From contig JASFXZ010000016.1 of NCBI GenBank assembly GCA_032209605.1, positions 5,146,001 through 5,210,000 of the forward strand: a stretch of DNA of 64,000 nt. The letters run 5' to 3'. Numbering within the stretch: position 1 is the first letter of the stretch; every line of letters begins with the position of its first letter. This document shows positions 58,701 to 64,000 of this stretch, one piece after another. The notes under the pieces are model-generated. The model was not told where the DNA came from. It saw only the letters and a list, made by a program, of their open reading frames with translations, and did not search any database. Made by a program: the position numbers and the translations under genes. This DNA comes from Mactromeris polynyma (Eukaryota > Mollusca > Bivalvia > Venerida > Mactridae).

Positions 58701-59373
58701 TAAAAACTCGAACACTGTACTGCAGGATTCTCCACATACCCCACAAACATGTTTATCTCCAGTACCTGAAAACAAAACACAATTTGAAGATATCACTCTT
58801 TAAAATCACAAATGTTCATATCCACTGCTCAGAGTCACCATCTGGTCACATACAATCATTCACACATTTATAAGCCTGTCTTTTATATTAATTGCAAATC
58901 TTAAATGCCAAATGCCTATCAATATGGCCGACAATTCAGAACAAGGGAGGTAAATATTGTAAATGTGTGAACTAACTATATTACAGTAAAACTGCGAGAG
59001 AGGAACAACTTCGCTATAAATCAGATGTGTTTAAAAAGCTACAACTGCAAGTATACAGAAGATTGGCATCAATGTCCAGTAAATATCTTGCTTAACAAGT
59101 CATAAAACATTTACCCATTTTTATACACATTGTTCTATAAGTTGATGCAATTTGTTTTTAGTTTTGGCTTGATAATGATGTTCTTTTTATTAATTCAGTT
59201 CAATATTCTTAATGGATTTTAATATTCTTGTCAGTGATTTTGAACTATAATGCACCTTCAGGATTTCTTAATAAATTAAACCAATATTGAAGTTAAATGT
59301 AAATGCTTTGGATACCTTTATCCCAACAGTACATACCTTCATTCTGTGCACAGATATGTTCCATCATCATCAT
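55771..59373 (-). CDS. C2H2 zinc-finger protein, nine fingers, 789 aa, 3 coding exons
   Basis: Coding exons (minus): 59373-59337, 58765-58685, 58022-55771. The phases join exactly: GAA G|GT, then ATT C|AC, the latter creating the last His of finger 1 across the intron. The protein begins with four Met. Two fingers open it: CGVCGESCSTVFEFLKHKII-H (20-44) and CEICQLAFSRQGPLQDHYRR-K-H (49-70). A long acidic, Ser/Thr/Glu-rich linker (about 90-400) follows, then seven fingers at about 414-435, 491-511, 519-539, 547-567, 574-594, 601-624 (the CTHPGC variant) and 632-653, and an acidic tail. This is a probable sequence-specific DNA-binding transcription factor. No ZAD, BTB or KRAB domain is seen, and I cannot name an orthologue. 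The start is supported by an in-frame TAA 39 bp upstream. Confidence 0.94.
58905..58985 (-). repeat. Dispersed repeat about 80 bp, copy 2
   Basis: Opposite-strand match of 3652-3735 with few differences. It lies in the first coding intron of the zinc-finger gene. Confidence 0.75.
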
Positions 59374-59381
59374 TGTGGCAT
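59370..59381 (-). promoter_or_regulatory. Minimal uORF overlapping the zinc-finger start codon
   Basis: On the minus strand ATG CCA CAA TGA ends with its TGA overlapping the first main ATG (ATGA). Four tandem ATG codons then begin the protein. Such an overlap allows termination-reinitiation. The 5' exon starts at an acceptor-like tttctag|GG (exon base 59416). Confidence 0.55.
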
Positions 59382-59589
59382 CAGCAGCAGCGATTGAATG
59401 AACTTCCACTTAATCCCTAGAAATATGAAAGTAAAGAATGCAGGGTTCTCTTTAATTCCACAAAAAGATTTCTTGTATTGTTTTGTTTGAGCAAAGTTTG
59501 CAATATTTGTAATTATATCAACAGTCCTTAGGTTTTCCAAGTACAATGACTTTGTATATGTGTCGCGAATCAGGAATTCAACTGTGTTA

Positions 59590-60365
59590 CTTTCAACAAT
59601 GCTCTGTAGGTATCACCGGACAGTTACTTTCAACAAAGCTCTGTAGGTATCACCGGACAGTTACTTTCAACAAAGCTCTGTAGGTATCACCAGACAGTTA
59701 CTTTCAACAAAGCTCTGTAGGTATCATTGGACAATTACTTTCAACAGAGCTCTGTAGGTATCACCGGACAGTTACTTTCAACAATGCTCTGTAGGTATCA
59801 CCGGACAGTTACTTTCAACAAAGCTCTGTATGTATCACCGGACAGTTACTTTCAACAAAGCTCTGTAGGTATCACTGGACAGTTACTTTCAACAAAGCTC
59901 TGTATGTATCACTGGACAGTTACTTTCAACAATGCTCTGTAGGTATCACCGGACAGTTACTTTCAACAAAGCTCTGTAGGTATCACTGGACAGTTACTTT
60001 CAACAGAGCTCTGTATGTATCACTGGACAATTACTTTCAACAATGCTCTGTAGGTATCACCGGACAGTTACTTTCAACAAAGCTCTGTATGTATCACCAG
60101 ACAGTTACTTTCAACAGAGCTCTGTATGTATCACTGGACAGTTACTTTCAACAAAGCTCTGTAGGTATCACTGGACAATTACTTTCAACAAAGCTCTGTA
60201 GGTATCACTGGACAATTACTTTCAACAAAGCTCTGTAGGTATCACTGGACAATTACTTTCAACAATGCTCTGTAGGTATCATTGGACAATTACTTTCAAC
60301 AGAGCTCTGTATGTATCACTGGACAGTTACTTTCAACAAAGCTCTGTTGGTATCACTGGACAGTC
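59590..60365. repeat. 37-bp minisatellite, 21 units, upstream of the zinc-finger gene
   Basis: The unit contains ggtatcac(c/t)ggacagtta followed by ctttcaacaaagctctgt. Variants differ at a few fixed positions (aatgctc/aaagctc/agagctc; aggtatc/atgtatc). All units but a few are exactly 37 bp. Ends about 175 bp before the candidate acceptor of the first coding exon, so it lies in a 5' intron or the promoter region. Confidence 0.97.
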
Positions 60366-60674
60366 AATTTCATTATGAATACTACTTATATATCAAGATC
60401 CAGCATTTGTGAAGAAAAAGTTAAGAAATTGAGACATCATAAAGAACAGTAGGGTAAGTTCATCCTCAAGTCATTATGTCATCAGTAACTAAATGACACC
60501 ACTGTACAGAGTTTTAAAGTAACACTGTAAACCCTGTTTTTGTTTTGTTTTTACTCCTTGACACACGCTTAAGCATATTTGTATAAACACTCAATTTTTA
60601 ACCAGCGCCTACACATAATCTTCATTATGAAGGAGTGTAGTTACACTGAAGAAGAAGAAGAATTCCAGACATAC

Positions 60675-60760
60675 CGTCTTGGTCGGGCCTCTCTTGAGTC
60701 TTGTGCATCCACAAGCTGTGTCACCTTCTGGAGAAAATGTAAACATTCTGAGGTGGGTTA
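60675..60760 (-). other. Candidate 5' noncoding exon of the zinc-finger gene (donor side)
   Basis: On the minus strand the sequence ending gaccaagacg is followed by a strong donor GTATGT (60674-60669). Joined to the acceptor at 59416, it places upstream ATGs (e.g. ATGCACAAGACTCAAGAG) in frame with the small uORF above. The exon's 5' limit is unknown. Confidence 0.4.
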
Positions 60761-61257
60761 TAGTTTTGACCACAACATTTAAAAGCAAATACTTACCAAC
60801 AGACTTACTGGGTAACTTCAAAACACAAAACTCTTATCAGTCACATTGTGGATGTAATTTTTTTGTAAAACGGCAAAATTACATAAAGGGAAGTAACTTT
60901 GTCGTAGTATGTAAATCCCAACCCCGTCCGTTACGGTTACGGTATGTGTACAATAAAAAGTATCAATCATTTCATTTCCATAGTTTTTTATGTTATCTAT
61001 AACCAAAGACATAATACCGTCTTTAGGTCTTTGCTATAACTGATGCCGTTCATGTCTAGCAAAGATAAATTGCTTATTTTAAAACAAAAGAACAATTGAA
61101 TTAATCAGAGACTGTATTAAGTCATCTGTGTAAATATGGGACCAATCAGCAGTGACAAAGAAAAAAAAAGTAGTACAAGATGACACAGTAAAGTTAAAAG
61201 ATTTTTGCTGTCCAGGGTCATCTTTCTGCCACTAAGGTTATTAAAATGAGGATGTCG

Positions 61258-61520
61258 CTGGGTTTCCGGCAAATTATTTCATTTCACCAAACTTGGTGTA
61301 TTATAGTAAGAACGAGTGAAGAGCTCGATTGGGATTGCTTTTGGTGCCGTTCAGTCCATGGTTACTGTTACCAACATTAGAAAATCATTTTCCAGGGAAT
61401 GACTTGAGTTTGTTTTATCTTTAATATGATGCCAAACTTGGTATATAGCAAGAGTATGTGAAGAGCTCGATTGGGGTTGATTTTGGGACACTCCATCCTA
61501 GGTCATGGTCACCCATACTA
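61258..61520 (+). repeat. Dispersed repeat, copy 2 (pair of 41041-41400)
   Basis: gggtttccggcaaattattt, ccaaacttggtgtattatag, gagctcgattgggattgctt, and a second half-unit with gagctcgattggggttg. Confidence 0.6.
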
Positions 61521-62363
61521 AAAATAGGAATTCATTTTAGCATGCCATGCAATATAGTTTATCTAACATTTATGGGTTTTCTAAAATAGTTATTCATTAC
61601 ATTCAACTAAATGACCTAACATAACTTTGAAGTCTATTGTTCTTGATGGTTTCGTGGAATTTGCCAGTGTTGTGTCTGTATTTTCTAATTTTCAAGTCCT
61701 TTTTTAATTTCTTTATCTTTGTGCATAAGTTTGTCTTTCTCCTGGTAGCCTTCACTTTCTGATCATGCTATATAGTGTCTGTTCCAGCCTCAATATAAAT
61801 TATAAGAGAAAAGTTTTACATAATTTATTTGTAAACATATTCAGCACAAAATCTCATACAGCATAAAGCCATTATAATATCAAACCCAACATAAATGCAA
61901 ATAAAACATTCCATAAACATTATCCTATTACCCTAAAAGTAATGAAGTTTGCAAGCGGCACTAACTGCCCCACAGGTGAACACTTCAAATGTGATTATAT
62001 TTACATTCATTTCATGAAACTTTGTTTAGCAAATCAGCTACGTCAAACCTTGTCTCGACAATATTAGTATAATTACTAATTAACAGCTAGGAGTTAAATG
62101 GAGAAATTTACCATTCTCTAAAGAACTGAATGCTATTAACCTTACTGGCCTTGTAATAGTATATTGTCGAAGGAGTCCATTACGCTAGTGATAACAGATG
62201 TCAAAATGTATATTTCCAGTAATTTTGAACATTAAGGAACTCAATTTCAATAGAAACATTTTTCATTTAACGATATGATTAATTACATTAACCAGTAACT
62301 GTTTCAGAGTTTATATATTTGTTGATTATCATTCAGATTCCTTTTCTACATACCTTGTCCTTC

Positions 62364-62466
62364 AATAGTTATTTCACTTTATCCCTCTATAGAGAGTGTG
62401 TACACTATATAGAAAGAATAAAGGGAGAGAACTATTGAAAGGATAAAGGGAGAGAACTCATGACAG
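62364..62466. mobile_element. Foldback element, copy 3
   Basis: Left arm atagttatttcactttatcc, centre gtgtacactatatagaa, right arm agggagagaactattg followed by a second right arm ggataaagggagagaactca, as in copy 1. Confidence 0.7.
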
Positions 62467-63309
62467 TCTCCTGTGGTTAGAAATTAGATATAAAGTTTCT
62501 CTTTGTGTTACTTCAATATTTGCTCAATATATATACCTAAGCATTGCTCATTGAACGATGGCCATGTCAGCCTTTTAATTGCCCTGTCTTGGGCATCAGT
62601 CATCCATTACACACTATAACTACAAATTCAATAGAATATAATAAAATTTTAGAAATAGAAAATGATTTGTGGTTTCCATTTAACAGTGACAATGTAGAGG
62701 GTATGGGCAAATATTTTCAATTTTCAAACTGCTCCACACATGCATATGTGGGTTAATAGTATGAAAATTAATCTTTTCTGTTGTTATTAACTAGGAATAC
62801 TCACATGTTCCAACAAAATTTCACATATTATATGGTATACAAACTTTTTTATACATATCTAACATCAATTAAGTAATAAAAAGATCAAGTCTCAAACTTT
62901 CTTAGCAACCCTCGTACATGTACACAGCAAGATTTAGATAGAACAATACACCATTGAAATCAAGATAACATGGTTGAGTCCCTGCAAAATCTTTCAATGT
63001 ACTTCAGAGACTTTTTGTTAACAAACTTTGTATGATTTAATGTTTGGATGTTATGATATAAATGTAGAATAATTTATGAGTGGTCATAAATAATTGAATA
63101 TACAAAAAAAATATTCATTGTTATTTATATCACAAACTACAAATAAACACTATAAAATAATCTTTTCACACAAAACAGAGGCCCTCACTGTAAGGCAATT
63201 AGGACGTAACATAATTTGTAATTTCACTAGTGAATTACTAAATATAATACACAGGTGTTCGACGGCATCATTTATAATATAATTAACACCATAAATGGAC
63301 GTTAATGCG

Positions 63310-63385
63310 CATCTAATGAAAGCATTTTATAACAAACAGAACAGTAACATCTAATGAAAGTATTTTATAACAAACGGAACTGTAA
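63310..63385. repeat. 38-bp tandem duplication next to the SDR39U1 stop codon
   Basis: CATCTAATGAAAG-(C/T)-ATTTTATAACAAAC...GTAA at 63310-63347 is repeated at 63348-63385 with three differences, ending 2 bp short of the stop codon on the minus strand. Confidence 0.85.
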
Positions 63386-63387
63386 CA

Positions 63388-63797
63388 CTATGAGGCCAAC
63401 TCCTTACAAGCATCTGCTATCTTTGGATATTTATATTTATAACCAAGATCTACTGTTCTTGTTGGTTTAACCTTCTGTCCTTCTAATACTACAAGTGCTC
63501 GTTCAGGTCCATACATTCCTTTCATAGCAAACTCAGGCACAAAACCGAAGGCTGGTCTGTTCAATGCTTTAGCAAAAGCTGCAGTGAATGTAGCATTATT
63601 TATAAGATCCGGAGACACACCATTCAACACACCAGTCACATTATTAGATGTTACTGAATATGCAATTAATCCAGCCATATCTTCAACATGTATCCATGGA
63701 AACCATTGTTGACCAGATCCTATTTTCTGACCGCCAACTAATTTTGTAACTGGTTTTAATTTCTCTATCATTCCACCATCTTTACCTAAAATCACTC
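63388..63797 (-). CDS. SDR39U1: SDR39U1 last exon (epimerase-family short-chain dehydrogenase), 5' part off window
   Basis: The exon starts after a good acceptor (ttcatttcag; first base 63797) in phase 2 and runs to TAG (63390-63388), encoding the C-terminal 136 residues. SDR39U1 is an atypical NAD(P)-binding SDR of the bacterial YfcH/SulA epimerase group; its substrate is not established. Diagnostic motifs: GVILGKDGGMIEKL, IGSGQQWFPWIHVEDMAGLI, TGVLNGVSPDLINNATF, ALNRPAFGFVPEF and ALVVLEGQKVKPTRTVDLGY. The last block matches the family's C-terminal DUF1731 domain. The Rossmann nucleotide-binding N-terminus and catalytic residues are encoded by exons beyond the right edge. Confidence 0.95.
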
Positions 63798-64000
63798 CTG
63801 AAATGAATAGATTCATAGAAATAAATGACACATTTAAGCAGAGAATTAGACATGGGCACATATCTCTTAAAGGTACATAGTCTTATTTGTTAGACAAAAT
63901 ATCCTTAGTGATAAATATGAGAAAATTGGTGGTAATTTACTTCATACAGATGTACTCTACATCACTTTTTTTTACAACTTGAACTTGTCTACAACACTGC
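63798..64000 (-). other. Intron of SDR39U1 at the right edge
   Basis: AT-rich, no further exon seen. The upstream SDR39U1 exons should lie at higher coordinates outside the window. Confidence 0.6.

Larger units (their letters stand above)
60761..63309. other. Intergenic between zinc-finger gene and SDR39U1
   Basis: Holds the dispersed repeat 61258-61520 and the foldback copy 62364-62466. The part right of about 62500 may be 3' UTR of SDR39U1. No other gene was seen. Confidence 0.45.

Noticed and set aside
59727..59942. Open frame with repeated YHRTVTFN text
   Set aside because: Product of the 37-bp minisatellite; not a gene.
59590..60365. CRISPR-like regular array
   Set aside because: Units are directly tandem without unique spacers, in an animal genome; it is a minisatellite.

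Overview
This is animal nuclear DNA. Genes are split by GT-AG introns, about two thirds of the window is intron or intergenic sequence, and the base composition is AT-rich. The palindromes TACATGTA/ACATGTAC and the foldback motif AGGGAGATAACTC recur, and tRNA-headed SINEs are present. Together with protein families shared with vertebrates, this suggests a mollusc, probably a bivalve. That assignment is inference; I ran no database search.

Five protein-coding genes are supported. (1) 249-17183 (+): 19 coding exons of an Acinus (ACIN1) orthologue, the RRM/RS-rich scaffold of the ASAP complex of the exon-junction/splicing machinery. Its 5' (SAP-domain) exons lie left of the window. (2) 25213-27138 (-): an uninterrupted coding exon for a 641-residue single-pass leucine-rich-repeat membrane protein. 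(3) 37233-51114 (+): 12 coding exons of an ANO10/TMEM16K-type anoctamin (669 residues), complete. (4) 55771-59373 (-): 3 coding exons of a 789-residue nine-finger C2H2 zinc-finger protein. (5) 63388-63797 (-): the last exon of SDR39U1, an NAD(P)-dependent epimerase-like protein that continues off the right edge. Splice phases were checked arithmetically at every junction of genes 1, 3 and 4 and all close. These genes show no functional clustering; this looks like an ordinary gene neighbourhood.

The rest is rich in repeats. The most informative are a 1415-bp non-autonomous DNA transposon inside an ACIN1 intron, with an exact 8-bp target duplication and arrays of TTCAACCCC at both ends; a nested complex at 53.0-54.6 kb (a 31-bp-TIR MITE and a SINE inside one copy of a tandem duplication); a SINE inserted into a 22-bp satellite; 29-bp and 37-bp minisatellites; a 5'-truncated L2/CR1-type LINE; several MITE or foldback families with 2-3 copies each in the window; and many older dispersed repeats paired with one another here.

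I found no bacterial-type system, CRISPR array or rRNA gene, and no intact tRNA gene (only tRNA-derived SINE heads). The best candidates for something undescribed are the transposon at 14569-15983, the modular same-phase RS cassette exons of ACIN1, and the uORF/start-codon overlap of the zinc-finger gene.
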